DNA from: Klebsiella sp. BIGb0138
Lineage (GTDB): Bacteria; Pseudomonadota; Gammaproteobacteria; Enterobacterales; Enterobacteriaceae
Direction of reading: 5' to 3'
DNA: 64,000 nucleotides
Assembly: GCF_004342285.1 (NCBI RefSeq)
Contig: NZ_SMCV01000018.1
Coordinates: 19,418 to 83,417 of the forward strand
The position numbers and the translations under genes were made by a program. Positions 9,684-20,074 of this stretch are shown here, piece after piece. Position 1 is the stretch's first letter. The number at the start of each line of letters is the position of its first letter. The notes beneath the pieces are model-generated. The model was not told the origin of the DNA and made no database searches. It worked only from the letters and a program-made list of their open reading frames with translations.

Positions 9684-10934
9684 ATGTCGCTGGCTAAAGC
9701 TTCATTGTGGACCGCCGCGTCCACGCTGGTCAAAATCGCCGCCGGGCTGCTGGTGGTGAAACTGCTGGCGGTGTCTTTTGGACCGGCGGGCGTGGGCCAG
9801 GCCGGTAACTTTCGCCAGCTGGTCACCGTCCTCGGCGTGCTGGCGGGCGCGGGTATTTTCAACGGCGTCACCAAACTGGTGGCGCAGCACCATGACGATC
9901 GCCAGCAGCTGAATAAAGTGGTCGGGACCTCCTCAGCGATGGTGCTCGGCTTCTCAACGCTGCTGGCGCTGGTGTTCCTGCTGGCGGCGGCCCCCATCAG
10001 CCAGGGGCTGTTTGGTCACACGGATTACCAGGGGCTGGTGCGCCTCGTGGCGCTGGTACAGATGGGCATTGCCTGGGCCAACCTGCTGCTGGCGCTGATG
10101 AAAGGTTTTCGCGATGCGGCGGGGAATGCCCTGTCGCTGATCGCCGGCAGTCTGATTGGCGTCGTGGCCTACTATGCCTGCTACCGCGTGGCCGGCTATC
10201 AGGGGGCGCTGCTGGGGCTGGCGCTGGTGCCGGCGCTGGTCGTGGTGCCGGCGGCGATTGTATTATGGCGGCGGGGGACTATCCCGCTAAGCGCGCTGCG
10301 GCCGCGCTGGGACAATGGCCTGGCGGGGCAGCTTAGCAAGTTTACCCTGATGGCGTTGATTACCTCGGTGACGCTGCCGGTCGCTTATGTGATGATGCGT
10401 AACCTGCTGGCGGAGCATTATGGCTGGGAGGCGGTAGGGATCTGGCAAGGGGTCAGCAGTATTTCCGATGCCTATCTGCAGTTTATCACCGCCTCGTTCA
10501 GCGTGTACCTGCTGCCTACGCTGTCGCGTTTGACTGCCAAAGCGGATATCACCCGCGAGATCGGCAAGTCATTAAAATTTGTTCTCCCGGCGGTGGCCGC
10601 GGCGAGCTTCACCGTCTGGCTGCTGCGCGACTTTGCCATCTGGCTGCTGTTTTCTGAGCGCTTTACGGCCATGCGCGATCTGTTTGCCTGGCAGCTGGTC
10701 GGCGATGTGCTGAAGGTGGGCGCCTATGTTTACGGTTATCTGGTGATCGCTAAAGCGTCGCTGCGCTTTTATATTCTGACAGAAATCAGCCAGTTCACGC
10801 TGCTGACCGTATTCTCGCACTGGCTCATCCCGGCGCACGGCGCAACTGGCGCGGCGCAGGCGTATATGGCTACGTATATTGTTTATTTCGCCCTCTGTAG
10901 TGGCGTGTTTTTACTCTGGCGTAAACGGGCATGA
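9684..10934 (+). CDS. wzxE: ECA lipid III flippase WzxE
   Basis: Inner-membrane MOP-superfamily flippase that moves undecaprenyl-PP-trisaccharide (lipid III) to the periplasmic face. It has 416 residues, the E. coli length, with about 12 hydrophobic segments from residue 10 onward. The start ATG lies one base after the wecE stop. The stop overlaps wecF as ATGA. Confidence 0.96.
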   Translation: MSLAKASLWTAASTLVKIAAGLLVVKLLAVSFGPAGVGQAGNFRQLVTVLGVLAGAGIFNGVTKLVAQHHDDRQQLNKVVGTSSAMVLGFSTLLALVFLLAAAPISQGLFGHTDYQGLVRLVALVQMGIAWANLLLALMKGFRDAAGNALSLIAGSLIGVVAYYACYRVAGYQGALLGLALVPALVVVPAAIVLWRRGTIPLSALRPRWDNGLAGQLSKFTLMALITSVTLPVAYVMMRNLLAEHYGWEAVGIWQGVSSISDAYLQFITASFSVYLLPTLSRLTAKADITREIGKSLKFVLPAVAAASFTVWLLRDFAIWLLFSERFTAMRDLFAWQLVGDVLKVGAYVYGYLVIAKASLRFYILTEISQFTLLTVFSHWLIPAHGATGAAQAYMATYIVYFALCSGVFLLWRKRA

Positions 10935-12010
10935 CAGCACTGATACATGTACTGGGATCGGATATCCCCCACCATAACCAGACCGTTTTGCGGTTCTTTA
11001 ATGATGAACTGGCCGCCGGCGACGAGCAGGCGCGGAGATTTATGGTCGTTGGTGATGCAACGGGCGTCCGCGAAGCGTACCCGGGGTTGTCTATCACCTG
11101 TTATCCCGGTAAAAAAGCGCTGGCGCAGGCGGTCATTGCGCTGGCAAAAGCCGATCGTCGTCAGCACTTTTTCTTCCACGGTCAGTTTAATACCGGGCTG
11201 TGGCTGGCGCTGCTGGGTGGAGGAATTCGTCCTGCCCAGTTTAACTGGCACATCTGGGGGGCCGATCTGTATGAGAATTCGTCCAGCCTGAAATTTCGTT
11301 TATTCTATCCCCTGCGCCGCCTGGCTCAGGGGCGGGTCGGGCGCGTTTTTGCCACCCGCGGCGATCTGAGCTGGTTTGCCCGTCGTCATCCGCGCGTGCC
11401 CGGCGAGCTGCTCTATTTCCCGACGCGGATGGATCCGGCGCTGAATTCGCTGGCCGATAGCGCGCCGCACGCTGAGACGCTGACGATTCTGGTGGGGAAC
11501 TCCGGCGACCGCAGCAATGAACATATTGCGGCGCTGCGGGCGATTCATCAGCAGTTCGGCGATACGGTAAACGTGATCGTCCCGATGGGCTATCCGGCAA
11601 ACAATGCCGACTATATCCACGAAGTCCGGGAGGCGGGCGCGGCATTATTCCGTGCTGAACGTTTACAGATACTCGGCGATCGACTCGCGTTTGATGAGTA
11701 TCTGGCTCTGCTGCGCCGCTGCGATCTGGGCTACTTCCTGTTTGCCCGCCAGCAGGGGATCGGTACATTGTGCTTGTTGATTCAGGCGGGGATCCCCTGC
11801 GTACTGAATCGGGAAAATCCGTTCTGGCAGGATATGGCGGAGCAGGATATTCCGGTGCTGTTTACCGGCGATACGCTGGATGTCGCCGTCGTTCGCGAGG
11901 CGCAACGCCAGCTGGCTGGCGTTGATAAGAACCAGATTGCCTTCTTCCGGCCGAATTACCTGGCGGGCTGGCAGCGGGCATTGCGGATTGCTGCGGGGGT
12001 GAGCGTATGA
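10931..12010 (+). CDS. wecF: TDP-Fuc4NAc:lipid II Fuc4NAc transferase
   Basis: Glycosyltransferase (GT56 family) that adds the third sugar, Fuc4NAc, to lipid II at the cytosolic face of the inner membrane. It has 359 residues, the E. coli length. The sequence begins [16 protein letters not shown] and includes [12 protein letters not shown] and [14 protein letters not shown], both typical of WecF. Four-base overlaps on both sides (wzxE and wzyE) indicate tight coupling. Confidence 0.97.
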   Translation: MTALIHVLGSDIPHHNQTVLRFFNDELAAGDEQARRFMVVGDATGVREAYPGLSITCYPGKKALAQAVIALAKADRRQHFFFHGQFNTGLWLALLGGGIRPAQFNWHIWGADLYENSSSLKFRLFYPLRRLAQGRVGRVFATRGDLSWFARRHPRVPGELLYFPTRMDPALNSLADSAPHAETLTILVGNSGDRSNEHIAALRAIHQQFGDTVNVIVPMGYPANNADYIHEVREAGAALFRAERLQILGDRLAFDEYLALLRRCDLGYFLFARQQGIGTLCLLIQAGIPCVLNRENPFWQDMAEQDIPVLFTGDTLDVAVVREAQRQLAGVDKNQIAFFRPNYLAGWQRALRIAAGVSV

Positions 12011-13353
12011 CATTAATGCAATTTTGCGGGCTGCTGGTGGTCTGGCTGCTGTCGACGCTGTTTATCGCCACCGTGACTTACTTTGAGTTTCGCCGCGTGC
12101 GTTTTAACTTCAACGTCTTCTTCTCGTTGTTGTTTTTGCTGACTTTCTTCTTTGGCTTCCCGCTGACCAGCATCCTGGTGTTCCGCTTTGATGTCAGCGT
12201 CGCCCCGCCGGAAGTATTGCTGCAAACTCTGCTGGTGTCGGTCTGTTTCTACGCGGTGTATTACGTGACCTATAAAACGCGCCTGCGTTCGGCTACGCAC
12301 GACAGCCGGCGCCGTCCGCTATTTACCATGAACCGGGTGGAGACCAACCTGGCATGGGTGATTTTGCTGGGCGTCGCGCTGCTGTGCGTCGGGATTTTCT
12401 TTGCCCATAATGGCTTCCTGCTGTTCAGACTCAACTCCTACAGCCAGATCTTCTCCAGTGAAGTCTCCGGCGTGGCGTTGAAGCGATTTTTCTATTTCTT
12501 TATCCCGGCAATGCTGGTGGTCTATTTCCTGCGCCAGGATTATAAGGCGTGGATATTCTTCCTGATCAGCACCGTGGCGTTTGGCCTGCTGACCTATGCC
12601 ATCGTCGGCGGTACCCGCGCGAACATTATTATCGCTTTCGCCATCTTCCTGTTTATCGGCATTATTCGCGGCTGGATCAGCCTGTGGATGCTGGCGGCGG
12701 CTGGCGTACTTGGCATCGTCGGGATGTTCTGGCTGGCGCTTAAACGCTACGGCATGAACGTCAGCGGCGATGAGGCGTTTTATACCTTCCTCTATCTGAC
12801 CCGCGATACCTTTTCGCCGTGGGAGAATCTGGCGCTGCTGTTGCAGAACTACGACAAGATCGCGTTCCAGGGGCTGGCGCCGATGATCCGGGATTTCTAC
12901 GTCTTTATCCCCAGCTGGATGTGGCACGGCAGGCCGTCAATGGTGCTCAATACCGCGAACTACTTTACCTGGGAAGTGCTGAATAATCACTCCGGCCTGG
13001 CGATCTCGCCGACGCTGATTGGTTCGCTGGTGGTGATGGGCGGCGTCTGGTTCGTCCCGCTGGGCGCGGTGGCGGTCGGGCTGATTATTAAATGGTTCGA
13101 CTGGCTGTATGAGCTTGGCAACCGGGAGAGTAATCGCTATAAAGCGGCCATTCTGCATAGCTTCTGTTTTGGCGCTATCTTCAACATGATAGTGCTGGCA
13201 CGCGAGGGGCTGGATTCCTTTGGCTCCCGCGTGGTGTTTTTCCTCGTGATCTTTGGTATCTGCTTGCTGGCGGCGAAATTGCTGTACTGGTTCCTGGATA
13301 GCGTGGGACTGATTCATAAGCGGAGCAAACCGCTTTCGCAACCTCAGGTCTGA
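12007..13353 (+). CDS. wzyE: ECA polymerase WzyE
   Basis: Inner-membrane polymerase that joins ECA trisaccharide repeats in the periplasm. It has 448 residues (E. coli about 450). It is strongly hydrophobic, with about 11 predicted membrane segments and a large periplasmic loop containing [18 protein letters not shown]. The start overlaps the wecF stop (ATGA). Confidence 0.96.
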   Translation: MTLMQFCGLLVVWLLSTLFIATVTYFEFRRVRFNFNVFFSLLFLLTFFFGFPLTSILVFRFDVSVAPPEVLLQTLLVSVCFYAVYYVTYKTRLRSATHDSRRRPLFTMNRVETNLAWVILLGVALLCVGIFFAHNGFLLFRLNSYSQIFSSEVSGVALKRFFYFFIPAMLVVYFLRQDYKAWIFFLISTVAFGLLTYAIVGGTRANIIIAFAIFLFIGIIRGWISLWMLAAAGVLGIVGMFWLALKRYGMNVSGDEAFYTFLYLTRDTFSPWENLALLLQNYDKIAFQGLAPMIRDFYVFIPSWMWHGRPSMVLNTANYFTWEVLNNHSGLAISPTLIGSLVVMGGVWFVPLGAVAVGLIIKWFDWLYELGNRESNRYKAAILHSFCFGAIFNMIVLAREGLDSFGSRVVFFLVIFGICLLAAKLLYWFLDSVGLIHKRSKPLSQPQV

Positions 13354-13364
13354 TAAGGATGGAC

Positions 13365-14105
13365 ATGACTGGGACTACTTCTGCGCCGTTGTATCTGTTG
13401 AGAGGATTACAACTCATTGGCTGGCGCAACATGCAGCATGCTCTGGATTATCTGTACGCTGACGGTGCTATCCGTCAGGGAACGCTGGTCGCGATTAACG
13501 CCGAGAAGATGCTGGCGGTAGAGGACGACCCGGAGGTGCGGGCGTTGATTGAGGCTGCGGAGTTTAAATACGCCGATGGCATCAGCGTCGTGCGCTCATT
13601 GCGCAAAAAATATCCTCAGGCGCAGGTGTCGCGCGTGGCGGGAGCCGATTTATGGGAAGCGCTGATGGAACGCGCGGGCGCCCAGGGGACGCCGGTCTTT
13701 CTGGTGGGCGGCAAGCCGGAGGTGCTGGCACAGACCGTATCCCAGCTGCGGGCACGCTGGAAGGTCAATATTGTCGGGAGCCAGGACGGCTATTTCGCCG
13801 CTGGCCAGCGCCAGGCGCTGTTCGAGCGTATCCGCGATAGCGGGGCGCAAATCGTCACCGTGGCGATGGGATCGCCGCGTCAGGAGATTCTGATGCGCGA
13901 TTGCCGGGCGGTCTATCCGCAGGCGCTGTATATGGGCGTGGGAGGCACCTACGACGTATTTACCGGCCATGTTCACCGGGCGCCAAAATTCTGGCAAAAC
14001 CTGGGGCTGGAATGGTTCTATCGTTTGGTATCCCAGCCGAGCCGGATTAAAAGACAGATCCGCCTGCTGCGATATTTACGTTGGTATTACACCGGTCAGC
14101 TCTGA
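13365..14105 (+). CDS. wecG: UDP-ManNAcA:lipid I ManNAcA transferase
   Basis: Glycosyltransferase (GT26, WecG/TagA/CpsF family) that adds ManNAcA to lipid I, giving lipid II. It has 246 residues from ATG 13365, equal to E. coli. That start has AAGG six bases upstream, whereas ATG 13359 abuts the same AAGG and is less suitable. Family motifs: [10 protein letters not shown] near 69-78, [10 protein letters not shown], and [10 protein letters not shown] with [11 protein letters not shown]. The C-terminus is basic and probably membrane-associated. Last gene of the wec operon. Confidence 0.96.
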   Translation: MTGTTSAPLYLLRGLQLIGWRNMQHALDYLYADGAIRQGTLVAINAEKMLAVEDDPEVRALIEAAEFKYADGISVVRSLRKKYPQAQVSRVAGADLWEALMERAGAQGTPVFLVGGKPEVLAQTVSQLRARWKVNIVGSQDGYFAAGQRQALFERIRDSGAQIVTVAMGSPRQEILMRDCRAVYPQALYMGVGGTYDVFTGHVHRAPKFWQNLGLEWFYRLVSQPSRIKRQIRLLRYLRWYYTGQL

Positions 14106-14446
14106 TATTCCGCTGCTAATTGGCCAGTTTGCGTACATATTCTGTCTAATACCTTAATTTGCCTGATACTTTATTTGCCATTTGCGCAAAATTCATTAAC
14201 CATTCGCATGCTTAATGCGCGGCGGGCGGTCTTTGCCGTCGCGCAGGCAAGGCCATTTCCTTTCATTAATTCATAAAAATAACCGGTATATGCACAAGAC
14301 CCTTCGGGAGACGGCGAGGGAGTCAATCTGCCATTACCCAGCGGCATACATCACTGTGCGGTTGGCGTGTGCGGAGCGAACCAGCAGGCAGATCGCCTGA
14401 AGGGTGCGGAGTAAAAACCGGAGGCAGGGCAAACACAAGAGGCTAT
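14106..14446. other. wecG-yifK intergenic region
   Basis: These 341 bases contain no plausible gene. The left half is AT-rich and probably holds the yifK promoter; the right half is the GC-richer yifK leader. A GC-rich imperfect hairpin without a T run lies around 14218-14246. No terminator with a clear U tract follows wecG. Confidence 0.4.
14431..14438 (+). promoter_or_regulatory. CA-rich site by the yifK ribosome binding site, possible GcvB target
   Basis: AAACACAA lies directly before AGAGG and the yifK ATG. The sRNA GcvB pairs through a GU-rich region with CA-rich sites at this position, and yifK is a reported GcvB target in Salmonella. The pairing here is inferred from composition only. 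Confidence 0.4.
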
Positions 14447-15832
14447 ATGACAGAGAAAAAAGCGGAACTCCAGCGCGGGCTGGAGGCCAGGCACATTGAA
14501 CTGATCGCCCTTGGCGGTACGATTGGCGTCGGTTTATTTATGGGGGCGGCCAGTACGCTGAAGTGGGCCGGTCCTTCCGTCCTGCTGGCGTATATTATCG
14601 CCGGCTTATTTGTGTTCTTCATCATGCGTTCGATGGGCGAAATGTTGTTCCTCGAACCGGTAACCGGCTCGTTCGCCGTTTACGCACACCGCTACATGAG
14701 TCCGTTCTTCGGCTACCTGACCGCCTGGTCATACTGGTTTATGTGGATGGCGGTCGGGATTTCGGAGATTACGGCCATCGGGGTGTACGTGCAGTTCTGG
14801 TTCCCGGAGATGGCGCAGTGGATACCGGCGCTGATTGCCGTTGGGCTGGTGGCGCTGGCGAACCTGGCCGCGGTACGCCTGTATGGTGAGATCGAATTCT
14901 GGTTCGCGATGATTAAAGTCACCACCATTATCGTGATGATTGTCGTCGGGCTGGGCGTGATTTTCTTTGGTTTTGGTAACGGCGGGCACGCTATCGGCTT
15001 CGACAACCTGACCGAGCACGGTGGTTTCTTCGCCGGCGGCTGGAAGGGCTTTCTGACGGCGCTGTGCATTGTGGTGGCGTCCTATCAGGGCGTGGAGCTG
15101 ATCGGGATTACCGCCGGCGAGGCGAAGAACCCGCAGGTTACCCTGCGTAGCGCGGTCGGTAAGGTGCTGTGGCGCATTCTGATTTTTTATGTCGGCGCCA
15201 TTTTTGTGATTGTGACCATCTTCCCGTGGAATCAGATTGGCTCCGGCGGCAGTCCGTTCGTCCTGACCTTTGCCAAAATAGGGATCGCCGCCGCTGCCGG
15301 GATTATCAACTTCGTGGTGCTGACGGCGGCGCTTTCCGGTTGTAATAGCGGGATGTACAGCTGCGGACGGATGCTCTACGCGCTGGCGAAGAACCGCCAG
15401 CTGCCTGCGACTATCGGCAAAGTGTCGCGCAACGGCGTACCGGCGGCGGGCGTTGGGTTGTCAATTCTGATTCTGCTGCTCGGCTCATGCCTGAACTATA
15501 TTATTCCGAATCCACAGCGGGTATTCGTCTACGTCTACAGCGCCAGCGTGCTGCCGGGCATGGTGCCGTGGTTTGTGATCCTGATTAGCCAGCTGCGTTT
15601 TCGCCGCGCCCACCGGCAGGCGATGGCCAGCCATCCGTTCCGTTCGCTGCTGTTCCCGTGGACGAACTATTTGACGATGGCGTTTCTGGTTTGCGTGCTG
15701 ATCGGCATGGGTTTTAACGACGATACCCGTATGTCGCTGTTCGTCGGGATTCTTTTCCTGGCCGGGGTCACGCTTATTTATCGGGTTTTTGGCCTTGGTC
15801 GGCAGGGGAATATCGACAAAACGGCGGAATAA
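14447..15832 (+). CDS. yifK: Amino acid transporter YifK (APC family)
   Basis: Inner-membrane amino acid permease of the APC superfamily; the Salmonella protein (ThrP) takes up threonine and serine. It has 461 residues from ATG 14447, as in E. coli. About 12 membrane helices are visible. The first contains [17 protein letters not shown], the APC substrate-binding segment, and EAKNPQ follows TM6. In-frame codons upstream to 14369 are not family sequence. It is monocistronic, just before the tRNA operon. Confidence 0.95.
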   Translation: MTEKKAELQRGLEARHIELIALGGTIGVGLFMGAASTLKWAGPSVLLAYIIAGLFVFFIMRSMGEMLFLEPVTGSFAVYAHRYMSPFFGYLTAWSYWFMWMAVGISEITAIGVYVQFWFPEMAQWIPALIAVGLVALANLAAVRLYGEIEFWFAMIKVTTIIVMIVVGLGVIFFGFGNGGHAIGFDNLTEHGGFFAGGWKGFLTALCIVVASYQGVELIGITAGEAKNPQVTLRSAVGKVLWRILIFYVGAIFVIVTIFPWNQIGSGGSPFVLTFAKIGIAAAAGIINFVVLTAALSGCNSGMYSCGRMLYALAKNRQLPATIGKVSRNGVPAAGVGLSILILLLGSCLNYIIPNPQRVFVYVYSASVLPGMVPWFVILISQLRFRRAHRQAMASHPFRSLLFPWTNYLTMAFLVCVLIGMGFNDDTRMSLFVGILFLAGVTLIYRVFGLGRQGNIDKTAE

Positions 15833-15884
15833 ACGCCAAAATGCGCAAAGCGTGAGCAAACAGAAATTTTATTTAAAAAGGCAC

Positions 15885-15913
15885 TAGACAGCGGGGGGGG
15901 AAGTCCGTATTAT
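15885..15913 (+). promoter_or_regulatory. Promoter of the argX-hisR-leuT-proM tRNA operon
   Basis: The -35 box is TAGACA at 15885-15890 and the -10 box is TATTAT at 15908-15913, with a 17-base spacer. The spacer contains an unbroken run of eight Gs (15893-15900). A GC-rich discriminator (CCGACCCCGC) follows, which fits stringent control of stable RNA promoters. Confidence 0.75.
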
Positions 15914-15934
15914 CCGACCCCGCAACGGCGCTAA

Positions 15935-16011
<77 letters not shown>

Positions 16012-16077
16012 TTTAACCCGGTGCTTGAGCTGCGGTGGACTGGGAATTTTACAGTGCCGCGTGAAAAGATTTGTAGT

Positions 16078-16154
16078 GGTGGCTATAGCTCAGTTGGTAG
16101 AGCCCTGGATTGTGATTCCAGTTGTCGTGGGTTCGAATCCCATTAGCCACCCCA
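16078..16154 (+). tRNA. hisR: tRNA-His (anticodon GTG)
   Basis: A 77-base tRNA with encoded CCA. The extra 5' G (-1) opposite C73, characteristic of tRNA-His, is present. The anticodon GTG lies in the loop TTGTGAT between CTGGA and TCCAG. Matches E. coli hisR. Confidence 0.97.
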
Positions 16155-16176
16155 TTATTTGATAGAGTTGTGAATT

Positions 16177-16263
16177 GCGAAGGTGGCGGAATTGGTAGAC
16201 GCGCTAGCTTCAGGTGTTAGTGTTCTTACGGACGTGGGGGTTCAAGTCCCCCCCCTCGCACCA
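16177..16263 (+). tRNA. leuT: tRNA-Leu (anticodon CAG)
   Basis: An 87-base class II tRNA with a long variable arm and encoded CCA. The anticodon is CAG (GCTTCAGGTG context). It matches E. coli leuT and reads CTG, the main leucine codon. Confidence 0.97.
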
Positions 16264-16305
16264 CGACTTTAACGAATTGAACTAAAAATTCAAAAAGCAG
16301 TGCAT

Positions 16306-16382
16306 CGGCGAGTAGCGCAGCTTGGTAGCGCAACTGGTTTGGGACCAGTGGGTCGGAGGTTCGAATCCTCTCTCGCCGACCA
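16306..16382 (+). tRNA. proM: tRNA-Pro (anticodon TGG)
   Basis: A 77-base tRNA with encoded CCA. Anticodon TGG lies between ACTGG and CCAGT. It matches E. coli proM, the tRNA able to read all four CCN codons. Last gene of the tRNA operon. Confidence 0.97.
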
Positions 16383-16388
16383 ATTTTG

Positions 16389-16412
16389 AACCCCGCTTCG
16401 GCGGGGTTTTTT
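16389..16412 (+). terminator. Intrinsic terminator of the tRNA operon
   Basis: AACCCCGC, a TTCG tetraloop and GCGGGGTT (16389-16408) run into TTTTTT. It starts seven bases after the CCA end of proM. Confidence 0.93.
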
Positions 16413-16571
16413 GTTTTCTTCCGTGCCAAATCTTTCTCATATCCCCATGATCTTGCAAACAAAAACCTCACATGCCTCCGGTATGCGCCGCGGTAGTTTG
16501 TTGGGCAGAAAACTCCCAATTCACCCTGCGGACAGATGCAATTTCCCCAGAACCTGTGCGATAATAAACGG

Positions 16572-16830
16572 GTAGATGCTCATTCCATCTCTTATGTTCG
16601 CCTTCGGCCTCATAAACCCAGGAATGATGCAGAGCCGTTTACGGTGCTTATCGTCCACTGACAGATGTCGCGTTTATACGCACGATCTTCACGCTGCTTC
16701 AAAGCAGCTTGAGAGATACAGCGTATCGTCTCATCAAACACCATGGACATAACGTTGAGTGAAGCACCCAATTTGTTGTCAAACAGACCTGTTTTAACGC
16801 CTGCCCTGGTTTCAGTGCAGGCGTTTTTTT
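16572..16830 (+). ncRNA. glmZ: Small regulatory RNA GlmZ, with an enlarged central arm
   Basis: GlmZ base-pairs with glmS mRNA (with Hfq) to activate glucosamine-6-phosphate synthase; RapZ and RNase E process it. The 5' end GTAGATGCTCATTCCATCTC, the central stem GGTGCTT/AAGCACC (16643-16649 with 16762-16768), GTCCA/TGGAC, the glmS-pairing part near TTGTTGTC, and the terminator GCCTGC/GCAGGC with T7 match E. coli GlmZ. About 259 bases are present against about 207 in E. coli. The extra 50 or so sit at the tip of the central arm (about 16671-16727) and form their own stems: ATACGC/GCGTAT and GCTGCT/AGCAGC. A GATAAT -10 box lies at 16560-16565, at the right distance from the 5' end. The gene sits between proM and hemY, as expected. 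Confidence 0.9.
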
Positions 16831-16888
16831 ATTTCAGGGGTCAATGAAACGAACAGGGACGGCGGGGGAAAAGGGCGGCTGGGAAGCG

Positions 16889-16917
16889 CGCTATCGCCCT
16901 GAAGAGAGGCGATAGCG
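16889..16917 (-). terminator. Hairpin downstream of hemY
   Basis: A perfect 10-bp stem, CGCTATCGCC (16889-16898) with GGCGATAGCG (16908-16917), and a 9-base loop lie just past the hemY stop. No T run follows on the minus strand, so it may protect the 3' end after Rho-dependent termination rather than terminate by itself. Confidence 0.5.
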
Positions 16918-16930
16918 GCAGGCGAGCGGG

Positions 16931-18127
16931 CTACTGCTGCGGATTGTTCTGCAGGGTCAACAGCAGGCCATCACGGCGCATGGCGGCGGCCTCTTCCGGT
17001 TGATGCATCCGGTCAAGGGTATCGGCCAGCCACGCATAATCAAATGCATCCGGGCGCTGCTTCAGTGCGGCGCGGAACGCGATGCTGGCTTCCTGCCATT
17101 CGCCGTGGCGCATCAGAGATTGCCCCAGCGTGCTCCACAGCAAGGGACGATCGCCAACGGATTTGATCTGCTGACGCAGCACTTTTTCCAGCTGCTCTGG
17201 GTTATTGGTCTTCAGGCGCGGGATGAGCATCACCAGGCGGTCGTCATACTGCTTCTTCAGACCGTCGATAATAATTTGCTGCGCGGTATCGTGATCGTCG
17301 CTTTCGATGAGCAGGTTGGCCATCGCCACCTGCAGCGATACCTGCGCGCGGGTTTTGCGGTTTTGACCTTTCCACCATTCGCGCAGCCCTTCGCTGCCCC
17401 GATCGGCCAGGGTTTTATCCATTAAACCTATCCACGCCTGCTGCTCCAACGCGGCGCGATGCGCGTCATCGCTGACGTTGGCTTTCGCCATCGACGGGAT
17501 AATATCCAGCAGCGAATGCCATGCCCCGGTGCGGGTATAGGCCTGCTCGGCCAGACGCAGAACTTCCGGGTGCCGTGGGGTAATTTCCAGCAGCTTATCA
17601 ACCCCGTGGCGCGCGGCCAGGTTTTCATTACGCGCCAGCTGCAGACGCACGCGGGCGATCTCTACCGGAATCAGATCGTCTCCAGCCAGTTCCGTGGCGC
17701 GTTCCAGATGTTGGTTTGCCCGCGCCTCATCACCACGCTGCTGGGCCGCTTCTGCCGCCAGCAGATAGTTCACCACCGGCTGTTCAGCATGATCGGCGTT
17801 CTTCGCCATCAGCTTCTCAACCTGCTGATAGTCGCCTTCCGCCAGCTTGAGTAGCGCCTGCTCGGTTTGTTTGCGCGCGCGGCGGCGCTTACGCCCGACG
17901 AACCAGCCGCGGGTATGGGCGCCGGTACGGAAAATACGCCGGAATAGCCATTCAATGGCAAACAGTACCACCATGGTAAGGATCATAATGATCGCCAGCC
18001 CGGTGACGCTGGTTTCGATATTGTAGTTATCGGTCTGGATCAGCACGTAGCCCTGATGCCCGGAGATAATGGGGCCGACGACGATCCCGGCGATCAACAG
18101 TGCGAAGAGTAAGAGAATTTTCAACAT
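16931..18127 (-). CDS. hemY: HemY, TPR protein of the haem biosynthesis operon
   Basis: Inner-membrane protein with two N-terminal transmembrane helices (about residues 3-21 and 42-60) and a cytosolic region of TPR-like repeats. It has 398 residues, as in E. coli. It is encoded with hemC and hemD, but its exact biochemical role in haem synthesis is not settled; it is not the protoporphyrinogen oxidase called HemY in Bacillus. It starts three bases after hemX ends. Confidence 0.95.
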   Translation of the reverse strand: MLKILLLFALLIAGIVVGPIISGHQGYVLIQTDNYNIETSVTGLAIIMILTMVVLFAIEWLFRRIFRTGAHTRGWFVGRKRRRARKQTEQALLKLAEGDYQQVEKLMAKNADHAEQPVVNYLLAAEAAQQRGDEARANQHLERATELAGDDLIPVEIARVRLQLARNENLAARHGVDKLLEITPRHPEVLRLAEQAYTRTGAWHSLLDIIPSMAKANVSDDAHRAALEQQAWIGLMDKTLADRGSEGLREWWKGQNRKTRAQVSLQVAMANLLIESDDHDTAQQIIIDGLKKQYDDRLVMLIPRLKTNNPEQLEKVLRQQIKSVGDRPLLWSTLGQSLMRHGEWQEASIAFRAALKQRPDAFDYAWLADTLDRMHQPEEAAAMRRDGLLLTLQNNPQQ

Positions 18128-18130
18128 GCG

Positions 18131-19312
18131 TTACTCTCCTTGTGTCGCAGGTGCGGGCGCTGACGTCGCGGCTGCCGGAGCTGGCGTACTGCCCGGCGCG
18201 GCGGCAGGCTGCGCCATCAGATTGCGTACCCGCGTCTGCATCAGCTTCTCGAGGATCGCCTGGCTCTGCAGGTTGTCCGGCACGTTCATGGTGATGCTCT
18301 GCTGGCTCAGCTTATCAACGTCCTCAAGGAAGGCCTTTGTTGAGGCATCTTCGGTATCGTAATAGGCACGGACCCAGGTCGACACGTTATCCAGCGCCTG
18401 TTTGTAAGTCTCTTCCTGATGGCGCGGAACCGCCTGCGCTGCGACCAGCAGACGGGAACGGATATTTTCGCGCAGGTAGACATCCTGGTTTGGCGCCAGC
18501 AGCGGCACCGCCGTTTCGTCGCGGCGACGGACGGTAATAAAGCTGTCCATGAAGCTCTGCCAGCTTTTTTGCAGATTCACCCGCCACTCGCCGATAGAGC
18601 TGGACAGCTCTTCGCTATCGGAATCCATCGGGGAATCGTCATCGTTGTTGTCTGCGAGACGCAGATTATCGATCTGGTTAGCGAGCTGGTTTACCTTGAG
18701 GATAATACCGTCATAGTCGACCTGGCTGACCGCCGACAGGGAGGCGATATCGTCGGTGATCGCCCGGCGGGCGCTAATCAGGCTGGGGTCGTTCATATCG
18801 GCGAGGCTGGCATCGGCGCTTTTCAGCAGCGCCGCGGCGGTGGTGACGTCCTGATCGCTCCACAGCTTACGTCCGGCCGCTTTCACCAGGAAATCAGCCT
18901 GCGCCAGCAGCCAGGTTTTGGCATCGCTACCGGAAATGACGGCCACTTTTTGCTGGACTTCCTCCAGCTGCTTCGCCAGCGTTTCCTGCTGCTGCTTCGC
19001 CTCTGTCAGCTGGTCGGCCTGCTGTTTAATTATGCCTTCGAGTTCGGTTTTTTGGCTGTCCTGCGCTTTTTGCAGCTCCGCGACCCGATCGGCGAGCGTT
19101 GTACTGGTCTCGTTCTGCCGTGATACTTGCTGTTTATTCAAACCATACAGGCCGACGCCAGCGGCGAGGGCAATGGCGATCGCAACCGCGCTCAGAACGA
19201 GACTGGTTTTATTTGCGCCGTTTTTCTTTCCGCTATTCTCTGGCTGTGGCGCCTTGTCCACGGCCTCCCTGGTCTCTTCAACCACGGCGGATTGGTTTTG
19301 TTGTTCCGTCAT
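18131..19312 (-). CDS. hemX: HemX, membrane protein of the hemCDXY operon
   Basis: A 393-residue protein with a charged cytosolic N-terminus, one membrane helix near residues 39-57 ([19 protein letters not shown]), then a coiled coil rich in Gln, Lys and Glu, and a soluble domain. The C-terminal tail is rich in Ala and Pro. In E. coli it was called a uroporphyrinogen III methyltransferase, but that activity is not supported by the sequence. Start at 19312 (MTEQQNQSA), with GGAAG just upstream; an in-frame ATG four codons earlier is less likely. Confidence 0.93.
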   Translation of the reverse strand: MTEQQNQSAVVEETREAVDKAPQPENSGKKNGANKTSLVLSAVAIAIALAAGVGLYGLNKQQVSRQNETSTTLADRVAELQKAQDSQKTELEGIIKQQADQLTEAKQQQETLAKQLEEVQQKVAVISGSDAKTWLLAQADFLVKAAGRKLWSDQDVTTAAALLKSADASLADMNDPSLISARRAITDDIASLSAVSQVDYDGIILKVNQLANQIDNLRLADNNDDDSPMDSDSEELSSSIGEWRVNLQKSWQSFMDSFITVRRRDETAVPLLAPNQDVYLRENIRSRLLVAAQAVPRHQEETYKQALDNVSTWVRAYYDTEDASTKAFLEDVDKLSQQSITMNVPDNLQSQAILEKLMQTRVRNLMAQPAAAPGSTPAPAAATSAPAPATQGE

Positions 19313-19333
19313 TATGGCTTCCAATGTTGAGAG

Positions 19334-20074
19334 TTATTGTAATGCGCGTAGCAGCGCATCGTTGTCGGCGCTATCGGCAACCTGGATATCCTGCCAGCCC
19401 AGTTCCCGGGCCTGCTGGGCCAGGCGTTCACTGACAACTAAAATGCGACAGCGAAGGAGCCACCGTTCGCGATACCACTCCGGTATCAGCGCCCAAAGCT
19501 GTTGCAGCATCTCGCCGCTGGTGACGACCAGCGTGGTGACGCCGCGGGACTGCCAGCGCATTGCTTCTTCTGCGCCGTCGTAATGCCGGGCACTACGTTG
19601 ATAGCATTCACAGAAAGTGACGTCGGCGCCGCGCTCGCGGAGCGTTGCGCCTAACAATTCCCGCCCGCCGTTGCCGCGAAGAAGAAGAGCCTTCTTCCCC
19701 GCAATGTTTTGTAATTCAGGTAATTGTAGCAAGACTTCGCTGATTTCCCGATCTAATGGGTAGCGAATATCCCTGGCGCTGACTTTATGCAGGGCCAGCG
19801 CGGTGGTGCGACCGATGGCGAAATAGCCGGGAGCCTGCGGCCAACGCTGGTTCAGCTGATGCAGGCGGGCGTGGGCAAACTCCACGGCGTGCTGTGAAAG
19901 GGCAAACAACAAATCGCCTGCGGATAAGGCCGCCAGCTGGCCGCTTAAGGCGTGCAGTCCGCGGCCGGGGGTAAATTCAATAAGTGGAAAGCTCCAGGCC
20001 ACGCGTCCCAGCGCGCGCAGGCGGCTGACCAGCTCTTCGCCTTGCGGCAGCGGACGGGTGACCAGGATACTCAT
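19334..20074 (-). CDS. hemD: Uroporphyrinogen-III synthase
   Basis: Closes hydroxymethylbilane into uroporphyrinogen III with inversion of ring D. It has 246 residues, as in E. coli. The sequence [19 protein letters not shown] and the internal SQHAVEF and [13 protein letters not shown] are typical of this low-identity family. The start overlaps the hemC stop by four bases, so the two are probably translationally coupled. Confidence 0.96.
   Translation of the reverse strand: MSILVTRPLPQGEELVSRLRALGRVAWSFPLIEFTPGRGLHALSGQLAALSAGDLLFALSQHAVEFAHARLHQLNQRWPQAPGYFAIGRTTALALHKVSARDIRYPLDREISEVLLQLPELQNIAGKKALLLRGNGGRELLGATLRERGADVTFCECYQRSARHYDGAEEAMRWQSRGVTTLVVTSGEMLQQLWALIPEWYRERWLLRCRILVVSERLAQQARELGWQDIQVADSADNDALLRALQ

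Noticed and set aside
8501..9997. Long open frame (498 codons) on the minus strand across wecE and wzxE
   Set aside because: It is antisense to two well-conserved genes and has no family resemblance. Long shadows like this are expected from GC-rich third positions.
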